Positions 16,910-25,880 of a stretch of DNA of 64,000 nucleotides are shown piece after piece. Every line of letters begins with the position of its first letter. Positions within the stretch are counted from its first letter, which is position 1. The position numbers and the translations under genes were made by a program. The DNA is taken from assembly GCF_019352175.1 (NCBI RefSeq), contig NZ_JACBYI010000028.1, positions 20,618-84,617 on the forward strand. Reading direction: 5' to 3'. A model generated the notes under the pieces. It searched no databases. It was not told the DNA's origin and worked only from the letters and a program-made list of their open reading frames with translations. This stretch comes from Paenibacillus sp. S150. Lineage in GTDB: Bacteria; Bacillota; Bacilli; Paenibacillales; Paenibacillaceae.

Positions 16910-16945
16910 AGCTGTAACCAAGACGGTGTGACAATAGGAACGGCA

Positions 16946-16992
16946 AGAAGGATGCCCCGCAGGCTTTTCTCTGCGGGGCATCCTTCTATTTT
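16946..16992 (+). terminator. Intrinsic terminator after dapF
   Basis: AGAAGGATGCCCCGCA pairs perfectly (16 bp) with TGCGGGGCATCCTTCT around GGCTTTTCTC, followed by ATTTT. It ends directly at the family-2 repeat. Confidence 0.92.
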
Positions 16993-17042
16993 CCGCTGAA
17001 GCGGATACCGCCTTTGGAAAAAGGACGGCAAAGCCGTTTCCG
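16993..17042 (+). repeat. Dispersed two-hairpin repeat, family 2, second hairpin only
   Basis: CGCTGAAGCGG-ATA then CCGCCTTT-GGAA-AAAGGACGG, CAAAG and CCGTTTC form the same nested hairpin as the full copy at 25202-25293, with different bases in the inner arms. The first hairpin of the family is absent here. Confidence 0.75.
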
Positions 17043-17121
17043 GGAGGCGAAAGCTTATCATCCATCCCGTTTTATGTTACATTAGTATGAAACTATGGTC
17101 TGATTAGGGGAGGTTCTTGCG

Positions 17122-18996
17122 GTGAAGCCGGATTTGCGCTCTGCATGGAAGAATGGCGTATTGGTCGGAGACGGAGCGATGGGAACCTTTTTATATCAAA
17201 AAGGCTTCCCTGTCGGCATCTCCTATGAAGAATTGAATCTGACCTCTCCGGAGGTTATTGAGGAAGTGCACCGCAGCTATATAGAAGCGGGGGCCGTGCT
17301 GCTGGAGAGCAATACGTACTCGGCCAATTATGACAAGCTGTCCAAGTTTGGCCTGGAGGCCAAGGTCGACGAAATTAACCGCGCCGGTGTGCGCATTGCC
17401 CGGCAAGCCGCCGGAGAAACAGGGTATGTCGTAGGTGCGGTAGGCTCGATCCGTGCCGGCAAACGCGCGAACCTCTCCAGCCCGGAGCTGAAGCGGTTCT
17501 ATGCCCAGCAGTTTTCGGCGCTGCTGGAAGAGCAGCCGGACGGCATTATGCTGGAAACCTTTTATGATGTGGAAGAGCTGCATCTGGCACTGAGAGCCGT
17601 CCGGAAGCTCAGCGGGCTTCCGGTGATCTGCCAGCTGGCTGTGGATGAGACCGCCCGGACGCTTGACGGCTTAACGCTGCCGGAGGCTTTTCACATTCTG
17701 GAGCAGGATGGGGCGGATATCATCGGCTTCAACTGCCGCACCGGACCCAACGGAATCAAGCGCGCGCTGAAATCGCTGCAGGGAAGCCTCAGACTTCCCG
17801 CTTCGGTCTATCCCAATGCGGGGATCGCCGATTATGTGGACGGGAAGTACCGCTACGGCGCCTCGCCGGATTATTTCGGCCAGATGGCCCCGGTTTTTGC
17901 GGATATGGGCAGCCGGATTATCGGGGGCTGCTGCGGCACAACGCCGCAGCACATCGCCGAAATCTCTGCCGCGCTGCGGGAGTATATTCCCCGGCCCCTG
18001 CCGGAGCCGACCACCGAGAGAAATCCGGAGCGCCTGGCGGTGCAGGAGCATCTGGGCGAGGATGAGGGAGGTGACGGCAGCGAGCCGACACTCGTCGACC
18101 TGGCCAGGGAACGCCATACGGTGATCGTGGAGCTGGACCCGCCGCGTGATCTGGATATCGCGAAGTTCATGCGCGGCGCGGAGGCGCTGCGCAGAGCGGG
18201 GGCGGATGCCCTGACGCTGGCGGATAATTCGCTCGCCGTAACCCGCATGAGCAACATGGCGCTTGGGCATCTGGTCAAGGCCCGAACCGGGCTGCGGCCT
18301 TTGGTCCATATCGCCTGCCGCGACCGCAATCTGATCGGAACCCAATCGCATCTCATGGGCTTCGATGCCCTGGGCATTGATCATGTGCTGGCAGTGACAG
18401 GCGATCCGGCCCGTTTCGGTGATCTGCCAGGTGCAAGCTCCATTTACGATCTGACCTCCTTTGAGATTATACGGATGATCAAGCAGCTGAACGACGGCAT
18501 CGCGTTCTCCGGCAAGCCGCTGAAGCAGAAGGCGAATTTTGTGATCGGCGCAGCGTTTAATCCCAATGTCAAGCATCTGGACAAGGCGGTGGAACGGCTG
18601 GAGAAAAAGATCGCCTCCGGCGCAGACTATATTATGACCCAGCCGGTATACGATCCCGAACTGATTGCCCGCATTGCCAAGGCCACGGAGCATCTGAATA
18701 TCCCGATCTTCATCGGGATTATGCCGCTGGCCAGCGGGCGCAATGCCGAATATCTGCATAATGAAGTTCCCGGCATCCAGCTCTCGCCTGAAGTGCGCAG
18801 CCGCATGGAAGGGCTGGAGGGGGAAGCCGGGCGTGCGGAAGGTGTGCGGATTGCCAAAGAGCTGCTGGATGCGGCTACTGCGCATTTTAACGGCATCTAT
18901 CTGATGACGCCGTTCATGTTCTATGATATGAGCGTGCAGCTCCTGGAGTATGTGTGGGAGAAGCAAGGACGCAAATTGTCCCCCTTGTTTCGCTAG
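17122..18996 (+). CDS. yitJ: Bifunctional homocysteine S-methyltransferase / methylenetetrahydrofolate reductase
   Basis: A 624-residue fusion. Residues 1-285 are the homocysteine S-methyltransferase barrel, with GDGAMGTFLYQKG at the start and the zinc-binding cysteines in GFNCRTGP and GGCCGTTP. Residues 325-620 are the MetF-type flavin barrel (VELDPPRDLD, ALTLADNS, HVLAVTGDP, DYIMTQPVYD, GIMPLAS). The product would supply 5-methyl-THF and methylate homocysteine to methionine. Start is GTG 17122, preceded by GGGGAGG. No SAM riboswitch is seen in the 130-bp leader. It matches B. subtilis YitJ in length and order. Confidence 0.95.
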   Translation: MKPDLRSAWKNGVLVGDGAMGTFLYQKGFPVGISYEELNLTSPEVIEEVHRSYIEAGAVLLESNTYSANYDKLSKFGLEAKVDEINRAGVRIARQAAGETGYVVGAVGSIRAGKRANLSSPELKRFYAQQFSALLEEQPDGIMLETFYDVEELHLALRAVRKLSGLPVICQLAVDETARTLDGLTLPEAFHILEQDGADIIGFNCRTGPNGIKRALKSLQGSLRLPASVYPNAGIADYVDGKYRYGASPDYFGQMAPVFADMGSRIIGGCCGTTPQHIAEISAALREYIPRPLPEPTTERNPERLAVQEHLGEDEGGDGSEPTLVDLARERHTVIVELDPPRDLDIAKFMRGAEALRRAGADALTLADNSLAVTRMSNMALGHLVKARTGLRPLVHIACRDRNLIGTQSHLMGFDALGIDHVLAVTGDPARFGDLPGASSIYDLTSFEIIRMIKQLNDGIAFSGKPLKQKANFVIGAAFNPNVKHLDKAVERLEKKIASGADYIMTQPVYDPELIARIAKATEHLNIPIFIGIMPLASGRNAEYLHNEVPGIQLSPEVRSRMEGLEGEAGRAEGVRIAKELLDAATAHFNGIYLMTPFMFYDMSVQLLEYVWEKQGRKLSPLFR

Positions 18997-19034
18997 TAAT
19001 AATCAATTACAATAGTGTAATGGATGTGATTCCG

Positions 19035-19925
19035 TTGTCATTTAGCATGACCGGATACGGTCAATCATCCCTGCAATTCGGCGGTTACAAGATTACGTTC
19101 GAAGTCAAATCGGTGAATAACCGTTACTGCGAAGTTGTGCTGCGGATGCCCCGGGATTGGACGGTTTATGAGGATATGCTCCGAAGACAGGTTCAAGGAC
19201 ATATCAAACGGGGACGGGTAGATGTCATCATTAACAGGGAGCATACCGAAGAGTCCGACTTGGCACAGGTGCTGAACCGTTCGGCGGTACGTTCCTATTT
19301 GAAGTCGGCAGAGCAGCTTAGATCTGAATTTGGAATCCAGGGTGAGCTGCAGCTTCGCGACATCCTTTTGATGCCGGGTGTAACGGAATTCAAGGAGGAT
19401 GCCCACGCATCCGCCTCGGACCAAGACTTCAAGGCTGCCCTTGAGCGCGGGCTTGATCTAAGCCTGGAAGCTCTGATGGAGATGCGCGCCCGCGAGGGCG
19501 GTTTTCTGGCCGCTGATCTTTCGCTGCGGCTGGGTCATCTGGAGGAGCTGCACGCTGAAATGGCCGGACTTGCTCCGGTTGCGGTAAGTGAGTACCGCGA
19601 CAAGCTGCGCCAGCGGCTGAGCGGGCTGAATGACGGGACGTTCCCTTTTGAAGAGCATAAATTCGGAATGGAAATTGCTATCTTTGCCGACCGCTGTAAT
19701 ATTGATGAAGAGCTTACCCGTCTGTACAGTCATTTTGAACAATGCAAGGCTTTGCTGAAGGGAAGCGAGCCGGCAGGACGCAAGCTGGATTTTCTCATTC
19801 AGGAGATGAACAGAGAGACGAATACAATCGGGTCGAAATGCAATCATCTGACTCTGGTGAACCTTACGCTGGATATGAAAGCTGAGCTGGAGAAGATACG
19901 TGAACAAGCAGCGAACTTAGAATGA
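19035..19925 (+). CDS. yloC: YicC/YloC family endoribonuclease
   Basis: A 296-residue protein. The family start is SFSMTGYGQ and the C-terminal DUF1732 region contains EEHKFGMEIAIFADRCNIDEE (quoted in part: EIAIFADRCNIDEE) and DFLIQEMNRETNTIGSK, where acidic residues bind metal. YicC/YloC proteins are endoribonucleases implicated in sRNA decay. I chose TTG 19035 because GGATGTGAT, one base from a full anti-SD match, lies four bases before it; ATG 19020 is the alternative. It starts the conserved yloC-remA-gmk-rpoZ run. Confidence 0.94.
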   Translation: MSFSMTGYGQSSLQFGGYKITFEVKSVNNRYCEVVLRMPRDWTVYEDMLRRQVQGHIKRGRVDVIINREHTEESDLAQVLNRSAVRSYLKSAEQLRSEFGIQGELQLRDILLMPGVTEFKEDAHASASDQDFKAALERGLDLSLEALMEMRAREGGFLAADLSLRLGHLEELHAEMAGLAPVAVSEYRDKLRQRLSGLNDGTFPFEEHKFGMEIAIFADRCNIDEELTRLYSHFEQCKALLKGSEPAGRKLDFLIQEMNRETNTIGSKCNHLTLVNLTLDMKAELEKIREQAANLE

Positions 19926-19976
19926 CAGGTAGCTGAAGTAAGCAAAGATGTAATCTATGGGGGGAACAACCGGAAC

Positions 19977-20237
19977 ATGGCAATCAAATTAATCAACATC
20001 GGCTTTGGAAATATTGTATCGGCCAACCGCATTATTTCCATTGTCAGCCCGGAATCTGCACCAATTAAACGCATCATCCAAGAGGCCAGAGACCGGCATA
20101 TGCTGATCGACGCCACTTACGGACGCCGGACACGGGCCGTCATCATTACAGACAGCGATCATGTCATTCTCTCGGCCGTGCAGCCTGAGACGGTGGCGCA
20201 CCGTCTTTCCAGCAAAGATGACGATAACGACGAATAA
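19977..20237 (+). CDS. remA: RemA (DUF370), extracellular-matrix regulatory protein
   Basis: An 86-residue protein with the family blocks KLINIGFGNIVSANRI and DATYGRRTRAVIITDS. In B. subtilis RemA is an octameric DNA-binding protein that activates the matrix operons and osmoprotection genes; the Arg residues in the YGRRTRA loop contact DNA. The acidic tail DDDNDE is longer than the core domain needs. GGGGGGAAC is upstream. gmk follows after 18 bp, so translation coupling in one transcript is likely. Confidence 0.96.
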   Translation: MAIKLINIGFGNIVSANRIISIVSPESAPIKRIIQEARDRHMLIDATYGRRTRAVIITDSDHVILSAVQPETVAHRLSSKDDDNDE

Positions 20238-20255
20238 CAACAATTGGAGTGTACT

Positions 20256-20825
20256 ATGTCAAAAGGATTGCTGATCGTACTATCCGGTCCTTCCGGTGTC
20301 GGTAAAGGCACCGTATGCACCGCACTGCGGCCGAAGATGCCCGAGCTTGTCTATTCCGTATCCGCGACGACACGCCTGCCGCGTGAAGGTGAGGAGAACG
20401 GAGTCAACTATTTTTTCAAGACCAGAGAGCAGTTCGCGGCGATGATTGAAGCCGACCAGCTGCTCGAATATGCGGAGTACGTAGGCAATTATTACGGTAC
20501 TCCGCGTGACTTTGTGGAGCGGACGCTCGACAGCGGAAGAGATATTATTCTGGAAATCGAGGTTCAGGGAGCACTCAAGGTCAAAGATAAATTTCCCGAA
20601 GGTATCTTTGTGTTCCTTCTTCCGCCTTCCATGGACGAATTGAAGGACCGCATTCGCGGACGCGGTACGGAGCATCCCGATGTCATTAACCACCGCATGT
20701 CCGTGGCGGAGGATGAGATCGGCCTGATCCGGCATTACGATTACGCAGTAGTGAATGATGAGATTGATCTGGCCTGCAAGCGAATAGAAAGCATCATTAT
20801 TGCCGAGCATTGTAAGGTGAGATGA
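20256..20825 (+). CDS. gmk: Guanylate kinase
   Basis: A 189-residue kinase that makes GDP from GMP and ATP. The P-loop GPSGVGKGT lies at residues 10-18. The GMP-binding segment SATTRLPREGEENGVNYFF follows near 33, and the lid R-G-R-G-T-E motif is near 135. The ATG at 20256 has TTGGAGTG seven bases upstream; the TTG at 20244 lies inside that site and is rejected. It sits in the standard remA-gmk-rpoZ order. Confidence 0.97.
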   Translation: MSKGLLIVLSGPSGVGKGTVCTALRPKMPELVYSVSATTRLPREGEENGVNYFFKTREQFAAMIEADQLLEYAEYVGNYYGTPRDFVERTLDSGRDIILEIEVQGALKVKDKFPEGIFVFLLPPSMDELKDRIRGRGTEHPDVINHRMSVAEDEIGLIRHYDYAVVNDEIDLACKRIESIIIAEHCKVR

Positions 20826-20880
20826 TAGGCACTACAGAGTTTAAGCCCATATTATAGTAAAAGATGAAGAGGTGTCTTAC

Positions 20881-21081
20881 GTGCTATATCCATCCATTGA
20901 CGAAATGATGACGAAAGTCGACAGCAAGTATTCCCTGGTTGTCGCTGCAGCCCGCCGGGCAAGAGAGCTTCGTGAAGGCGGCAAGACTGATATCAAAGCG
21001 CCGAGATCCCACAAGTTCGTCGGTGTTGCGCTGGAAGAAATTTATGAGGACCGCATCGTTGTAACCCGCGGCGAAGAGTAG
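20881..21081 (+). CDS. rpoZ: RNA polymerase omega subunit
   Basis: The 66-residue omega subunit stabilises the beta-prime subunit of RNA polymerase. MLYPSIDEMMTKVDSKYSLV at the N-terminus holds the conserved Y-S-L-V helix, and ARRARELREG follows. The start is set at GTG 20881 because GAGGTG is spaced correctly from it; an in-frame GTG at 20872 is part of that site. A hairpin terminator candidate follows. Confidence 0.96.
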   Translation: MLYPSIDEMMTKVDSKYSLVVAAARRARELREGGKTDIKAPRSHKFVGVALEEIYEDRIVVTRGEE

Positions 21082-21108
21082 TCCAAGGGTTCCCTGCTAG
21101 GCCATTCC

Positions 21109-21155
21109 AGAAACGGACGCCGCCTTTTCTATAGGGCTGCTGCCGTTTCTTCTTG
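21109..21155 (+). terminator. Terminator candidate after rpoZ
   Basis: AGAAACGG (21109-21116) pairs with CCGTTTCT (21143-21150), with further imperfect pairing of the C-rich and G-rich segments inside, followed by TCTT. The T run is weak. Confidence 0.5.
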
Positions 21156-21192
21156 GGTTAGGAGGCTAATAATTACTGATTCAGCCTTGAAT

Positions 21193-21240
21193 AGCCCGGA
21201 CCGGGCTGTATCTGACAACCGGAAGGTTGTTATTTTTTTC
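21193..21240 (+). terminator. Double hairpin with T run in the coaBC leader
   Basis: AGCCCG-GAC-CGGGCT is followed eight bases later by ACAACC-GGAA-GGTTGT and then TATTTTTTTC. The second hairpin plus T run has classic terminator form. It lies about 80 bp before the coaBC start, so it either backs up the rpoZ terminator or attenuates coaBC. Confidence 0.65.
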
Positions 21241-21322
21241 TCAAAAACCGAAGGATTTCAGGTTTTTCTTTTCATATCAGTCACAGATAGGCGCTAGGCA
21301 AGGGAACAGGGGGGAGATTAAG

Positions 21323-22555
21323 TTGAAGAGCTTACAGGGCAAAACGATTATATTGGGGATTACCGGAGGGATTGCTGCCTACAAGGGGGCGGCCTTGACC
21401 AGCAAGCTTACGCAAAAAGGGGCCAAGGTGCATGTGATCATGACAGCTTCGGCCAAGCAGTTTATCACCGAGCTGACACTTCAGTCTTTATCCAAGCAGC
21501 GGGTATTCAGCGATACGTTTCAGGAGCGCGATCCGTCTTCGATTTCGCATATTGACCTGGCGGATTCCGCCGATCTTGTACTGATAGCTCCGGCAACGGC
21601 CAATATCATCGCCAAAATGGCACATGGGCTGGCGGATGATATGCTGTCCACCACCTTGCTTGCCGCGACCGCCCCCGTGATGGTGGCACCGGCTATGAAT
21701 GTGAATATGTACCAGCATCCGGCAGTGCTCGCCAACATCGATACGCTGTATAAGCGGGGAGTGCAATTCATCGAGCCGGGAGAAGGACTGCTGGCCTGCG
21801 GTTATGTGGGTAAGGGACGACTGGAGGAGCCGGAAGCGATTGTAAAAGTGGTGGAGCAGTTTTTTGCCCTTCAGCATGGCGCTGCCGCGGGACCGCTTGC
21901 CGGTAAAAAAGTGCTGATCACCGCCGGCGGAACGATTGAGCGCATTGATCCGGTCCGCTACATTACCAATGATTCCTCCGGTAAAATGGGCTTTGCCCTC
22001 ACCCGCGCTGCACGGGCAATGGGCGCAGAGGTTACCCTGATTGCTGCACGTACCGATGAAGCCCCGCCCCGGGACCCGGAAATCCGTGTGGTGCGTGTAG
22101 AGTCGGCTGCGGATATGTATGAAGCGGTTCTGAGCTGCTGGGATGACTGCGATATTCTGGTTAAGGCAGCGGCTGTGTCGGATTACCGGCCACGGCAGAG
22201 CGCGGAATCCAAGATTAAGAAGAGCGGGGATACCCTGACCCTTGAACTCGTGAAGACGACCGACATACTGGAAAGTCTCGGCAAACACAAGGATAAGCAA
22301 TTTCTGATCGGCTTTGCCGCCGAAACGGGCAATGCCGAATGGTATGCCAAGGACAAGCTGGCCCGCAAAAACCTGGATCTGATCGTTGCCAACGATATCG
22401 CTGCGGAAGGGGCAGGGTTCGGTACAGAGACCAACATAGTGTCCATCTATGATGCAGAGGGACTGGTGCTTGATCTGCCGCTGCTGTCCAAGGATGAAGT
22501 GGCACGGCGGCTGCTGGAGCTGGCAGCGGAACGGATTTCCGGAGCAGCATTATAA
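21323..22555 (+). CDS. coaBC: Bifunctional phosphopantothenoylcysteine decarboxylase / phosphopantothenate-cysteine ligase
   Basis: A 410-residue fusion for two steps of CoA synthesis. The flavin-dependent decarboxylase half shows GITGGIAAYKGA, the PASANI-like block APATANIIAKMAHGLADD, and PAMNVNMYQHPA with the catalytic N and H. The ligase half has GKKVLITAGGTIERIDPVRY near 190, the KAAAVSDYRP block and NLDLIVANDI. TTG 21323 follows GGGGGGAG; the open frame from 21227 begins inside the leader hairpin. The stop overlaps the priA start by one base (TAATG). Confidence 0.96.
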   Translation: MKSLQGKTIILGITGGIAAYKGAALTSKLTQKGAKVHVIMTASAKQFITELTLQSLSKQRVFSDTFQERDPSSISHIDLADSADLVLIAPATANIIAKMAHGLADDMLSTTLLAATAPVMVAPAMNVNMYQHPAVLANIDTLYKRGVQFIEPGEGLLACGYVGKGRLEEPEAIVKVVEQFFALQHGAAAGPLAGKKVLITAGGTIERIDPVRYITNDSSGKMGFALTRAARAMGAEVTLIAARTDEAPPRDPEIRVVRVESAADMYEAVLSCWDDCDILVKAAAVSDYRPRQSAESKIKKSGDTLTLELVKTTDILESLGKHKDKQFLIGFAAETGNAEWYAKDKLARKNLDLIVANDIAAEGAGFGTETNIVSIYDAEGLVLDLPLLSKDEVARRLLELAAERISGAAL

Positions 22556-25086
22556 TGGAGATTGCCAAGGTCATTGTCGATGTACCCGTGCGCAGCACTG
22601 ACCGGCCCTTTGATTATTTGATACCGGAATCGCTTAAGCTGTGGATTGAAGTGGGAAGCCGGGTGGCGGTTCCCTTCGGGCACCGGACAGTGCAGGGCTT
22701 TGTAGTATCGCTTGAATCGGGAGAGACCGGCCCGGTGCCGGGTTTGAAGGCGATTCAGGAGGTGCTTGACCTGCTTCCCCCGCTGTCTCCCGAGCTGGTT
22801 GAGCTGGGCGACTGGATGAGTCAAAGATATGCCTGCAGACGCATATCCGCGCTTCAGGCGATGCTCCCTACGGCATTAAAGGGCAAGGCCGAGCGGTTGA
22901 TTACGCTTGGGGACGCCGCAGAGGCTAGCGGCAGCTCCGCAGATGAGCTGTTCCCCCTGTTCCTGGAGACGGATCAGGAGGAGAGCCGCATTGCCGAGTT
23001 TGTCGGGCGCCATGGCGAGGTCTCCATGAAGCTGCTGACCCGGACCTTTCCGCAGGCGGCGGAAACCGTGAAATTTATGCTCCGCCGGGGCGTGCTGGCC
23101 GAGAGCCAGTCGATCAAAGACAAGCTGGGCAAGAAAAAGCTGAAGGCGGTCGATCTGGCCATTGGCCTGTCAGCAGCCCGCGAATCTTTATCCGGCTTCC
23201 CGGCGCGTTCAGCCCGCCAAAAGGAAGTGCTGTCCTTTCTAATCGATATGGAGGCCACGCTTCCGATGCCGATGAAGGAGGTACTGTCCATTCTGCAGGT
23301 TACTGCAGGGACGGTTAAGGCGCTTGAGGACAAGGGATTCATCGAGATCAGTGAAATTGAAGTGTACCGGGACCCTTACCGGGGCCGTGACTTCAAGCCG
23401 AGCACACCTTTGCCGCTGACAGCGGAGCAGGAGGCTGTATACACGCGCATTGCCGCCGCCGTGGATGAGCTGCGGCATGAGGTGTTTCTGCTGCATGGGG
23501 TAACCGGGAGCGGAAAGACAGAAATCTATCTGCAGTGCATTCAGCGCTGCGTGGATCAGGGCCGCCAAGCCGTAGTGCTTGTACCCGAGATTGCCCTCAC
23601 GCCGCAGATGGTCGAGCGGTTCAAAGGCCGCTTCGGCAGCGGGGTTGCCGTAATGCACAGCCGGCTGTCTGCGGGCGAACGATATGACGAATGGCGCAAA
23701 ATCCGCGAAGGCAAAGCGTCAGTGGCCGTAGGTGCCCGTTCCGCGGTGTTTGCTCCATTCGTAAGTCTGGGCCTGATTATTATGGACGAAGAGCATGAAT
23801 CCTCCTATAAGCAGGAGGAGAATCCGAAATACCATGCGCGTGATGTGGCGGTACGCAGGGCAGAGCAGGGCGGAGCCGCGGTCATCCTCGGCTCCGCCAC
23901 TCCTTCCCTGGAGAGCTATCATGCCGCAAGAGCACAGAGCGATATTCATTTCTCGCCAATCCTTCTGCAGATGCCCAGCCGGGCGCTGGGCAATGAATTG
24001 CCCAAGGTGCATGTGACCGACATGCGCGAGGAGCTGAAGGAAGGGAACCGTTCGATGTTCAGCCGCAGGCTGCACGCTGCGCTGCAGAGCCGGCTGGAAC
24101 GGGGAGAGCAGACAGTGCTCCTGCTGAACCGCAGAGGCTTCTCCACCTTCGTGATGTGCCGCAGCTGCGGCTATGTCGCCGGCTGTCCGGACTGCGATAT
24201 CTCGCTGACCTACCACAGCCGCAGCGATAATCTGCGTTGCCATTACTGCGGCCACGCCGAACCGGCGCCTAAGGTATGCCCGGAGTGCGGGAGTGAGCAT
24301 ATCCGCTTCTTCGGGACAGGCACACAGCGGGTTGAAGAGGAGCTGGGCAAGCTGTTCCCCGGAATCCGTGTCATCCGGATGGATGTGGATACTACAACGG
24401 AGAAGGGCTCGCATGAGAAGCTGCTGAACCAGTTCAGGGACAAGAAGGCCGACGTGCTGCTGGGTACGCAGATGGTGGCCAAGGGGCTCGACTTTCCGGA
24501 TGTGACGCTGGTCGGTGTCATTACTGCGGACTCTGCGCTCAATTTGCCGGACTTCCGTGCGGCGGAGAAGACGTTCCAGCTGCTGACGCAGGTAGCCGGA
24601 AGAGCTGGACGCCATCAGCTTCCAGGGGAGGTGGTTGTCCAATCCTATACGCCGGAGCATTATTCGATTGTGCATGCCAGCGGCCATGATTATCATTCGT
24701 TTGTGCGTGAAGAGCTGAAGCACCGCCGGGAGCTGCATTACCCGCCTTATTGCCGCCTGATTCTCGTTACTCTCTCCCATGAACAGCTGCCGGTGCTGCT
24801 GCGGCTGGCAGAGAATTATGCGCTGAACCTGCAAGGCAAAGCACGGCAGCTCCGCTGGTATGGCAGCCTGGACAAGCTGTCCTCTGATGCGCTCGATCTG
24901 CTCGGGCCGGTCGCCTCTCCGCTGCCCCGGCTTAAGGGGAGATACAGATTCCAATGCATTATTAAATGGCGCGGTTCTATCGATGCCATCGGGCTGGCGC
25001 GCGGGGTGGCCGAAGAGCTTGAGGATTCGGCGCGGGATACGGGGCTGCAGATCAGCCTGGACGTTGATCCGCAGATGTTGATGTAA
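22555..25086 (+). CDS. priA: Primosomal replication-restart helicase PriA
   Basis: An 843-residue superfamily-2 helicase that reloads the replisome at broken forks. The N-terminal DNA-binding domain (VIVDVPVRSTDRPFDYLIP) is followed by Walker A GVTGSGKTE near 315, Walker B DEEHESSYKQEE near 410 and GSATPS. The zinc domain spans about 530-580 with four CxxC pairs (CRSCG, CPDC, CHYCG, CPECG). The family's GTQMVAKGLDFP and QVAGRAGR motifs lie near 635 and 680. The start overlaps the coaBC stop. The length is typical. Confidence 0.97.
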   Translation: MEIAKVIVDVPVRSTDRPFDYLIPESLKLWIEVGSRVAVPFGHRTVQGFVVSLESGETGPVPGLKAIQEVLDLLPPLSPELVELGDWMSQRYACRRISALQAMLPTALKGKAERLITLGDAAEASGSSADELFPLFLETDQEESRIAEFVGRHGEVSMKLLTRTFPQAAETVKFMLRRGVLAESQSIKDKLGKKKLKAVDLAIGLSAARESLSGFPARSARQKEVLSFLIDMEATLPMPMKEVLSILQVTAGTVKALEDKGFIEISEIEVYRDPYRGRDFKPSTPLPLTAEQEAVYTRIAAAVDELRHEVFLLHGVTGSGKTEIYLQCIQRCVDQGRQAVVLVPEIALTPQMVERFKGRFGSGVAVMHSRLSAGERYDEWRKIREGKASVAVGARSAVFAPFVSLGLIIMDEEHESSYKQEENPKYHARDVAVRRAEQGGAAVILGSATPSLESYHAARAQSDIHFSPILLQMPSRALGNELPKVHVTDMREELKEGNRSMFSRRLHAALQSRLERGEQTVLLLNRRGFSTFVMCRSCGYVAGCPDCDISLTYHSRSDNLRCHYCGHAEPAPKVCPECGSEHIRFFGTGTQRVEEELGKLFPGIRVIRMDVDTTTEKGSHEKLLNQFRDKKADVLLGTQMVAKGLDFPDVTLVGVITADSALNLPDFRAAEKTFQLLTQVAGRAGRHQLPGEVVVQSYTPEHYSIVHASGHDYHSFVREELKHRRELHYPPYCRLILVTLSHEQLPVLLRLAENYALNLQGKARQLRWYGSLDKLSSDALDLLGPVASPLPRLKGRYRFQCIIKWRGSIDAIGLARGVAEELEDSARDTGLQISLDVDPQMLM

Positions 25087-25201
25087 TCGGCGGGCATGTT
25101 ACAATGGGTAGGGAATGGCACCGCGCTGCTGCCCCAAGATCTGTAATTGCCGCTTACACGGCCATACATGAGAAGGCAGCCTCCTTGGCTGGCCTATGTA
25201 T

Positions 25202-25293
25202 AAAGATAAGACTTTATATGTTTCACGCTATCATTAGCCTTATCTTTCTCGCTGAAACGGATACCGTCCTTATCAGGACGGCGAAGCCGTTTC
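25202..25293 (+). repeat. Dispersed two-hairpin repeat, family 2, complete copy
   Basis: Hairpin 1: AAAGATAAG (25202-25210) pairs with CTTATCTTT (25239-25247) around a loop containing TGTTTCACGC. Hairpin 2: GAAACGG-ATA-CCGTCCT, TATC, AGGACGG-CGAAG-CCGTTTC (25254-25293). Related copies are at 46658, 62518 and, in part, 16993 and 28453. It occupies much of the 303-bp gap between priA and def. The gap also holds GGCAAGC/GCTTGCC (25321 and 25344 areas) just upstream of def. Confidence 0.8.
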
Positions 25294-25389
25294 CGCTTGT
25301 TGTTTGATTTTGCTGGAAGAGGCAAGCTGGAGATCCGCTCCCGGCTTGCCGGCTGTACTATAGAAATGTTCAAGGATGGTGTTTTTGTA

Positions 25390-25875
25390 ATGGCTATCAG
25401 GCTGATTGTGAAAGAACCGGATGAAGTGCTGCACAAGACGGCAAAGACGGTAACCAAGGTAACCCCCAATGTTCAGAAGCTGCTGGACGACATGGCCGAT
25501 ACCATGTATGACGCGGAAGGCGTTGGATTGGCCGCACCGCAGATCGGAATTCTGAAACGGCTGATCGTGGTGGACGCCGATGAAGAGCACGGATTGATCA
25601 AGCTGATTAATCCGGAGATTGTCAGCAGGGACGGCGAGCAGTTCGGACCGGAAGGCTGCCTGAGCATTCCGGGTCTCAACGGCGATGTGCGCCGTGCGGA
25701 AACGGTGACCGTGACCGGGCTTGACCGGGAAGGCAAGGAGGTTACGATCACCGGGAGCGGCCTGCTGGCCCGGGCGTTTCAGCATGAGATCGATCATCTT
25801 AACGGGGTGCTGTTCACGGACATTGCCGAAAAGGTATATGAGTATACGGCTGAGCGCAGCGAAACTGAGGAGTGA
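25390..25875 (+). CDS. def: Peptide deformylase
   Basis: A 161-residue metalloenzyme that removes the formyl group from nascent proteins. All three family motifs are present: GVGLAAPQIG (residues 44-53), EGCLSIPG with metal ligand C90, and HEIDHLNG with H132 and H136 and catalytic E133. The ATG at 25390 follows AAGGATGGTG, nearly a full Shine-Dalgarno match; the ATG at 25366 lies before that site and is rejected. fmt begins 5 bp after its stop, the usual pairing of deformylase with formyltransferase. Confidence 0.97.
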   Translation: MAIRLIVKEPDEVLHKTAKTVTKVTPNVQKLLDDMADTMYDAEGVGLAAPQIGILKRLIVVDADEEHGLIKLINPEIVSRDGEQFGPEGCLSIPGLNGDVRRAETVTVTGLDREGKEVTITGSGLLARAFQHEIDHLNGVLFTDIAEKVYEYTAERSETEE

Positions 25876-25880
25876 ATGGA

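Noticed and set aside
17043..17121. SAM riboswitch before the yitJ-like gene
   Set aside because: Only about 80 bp separate the family-2 repeat from the start codon; no S-box core or terminator is present there.
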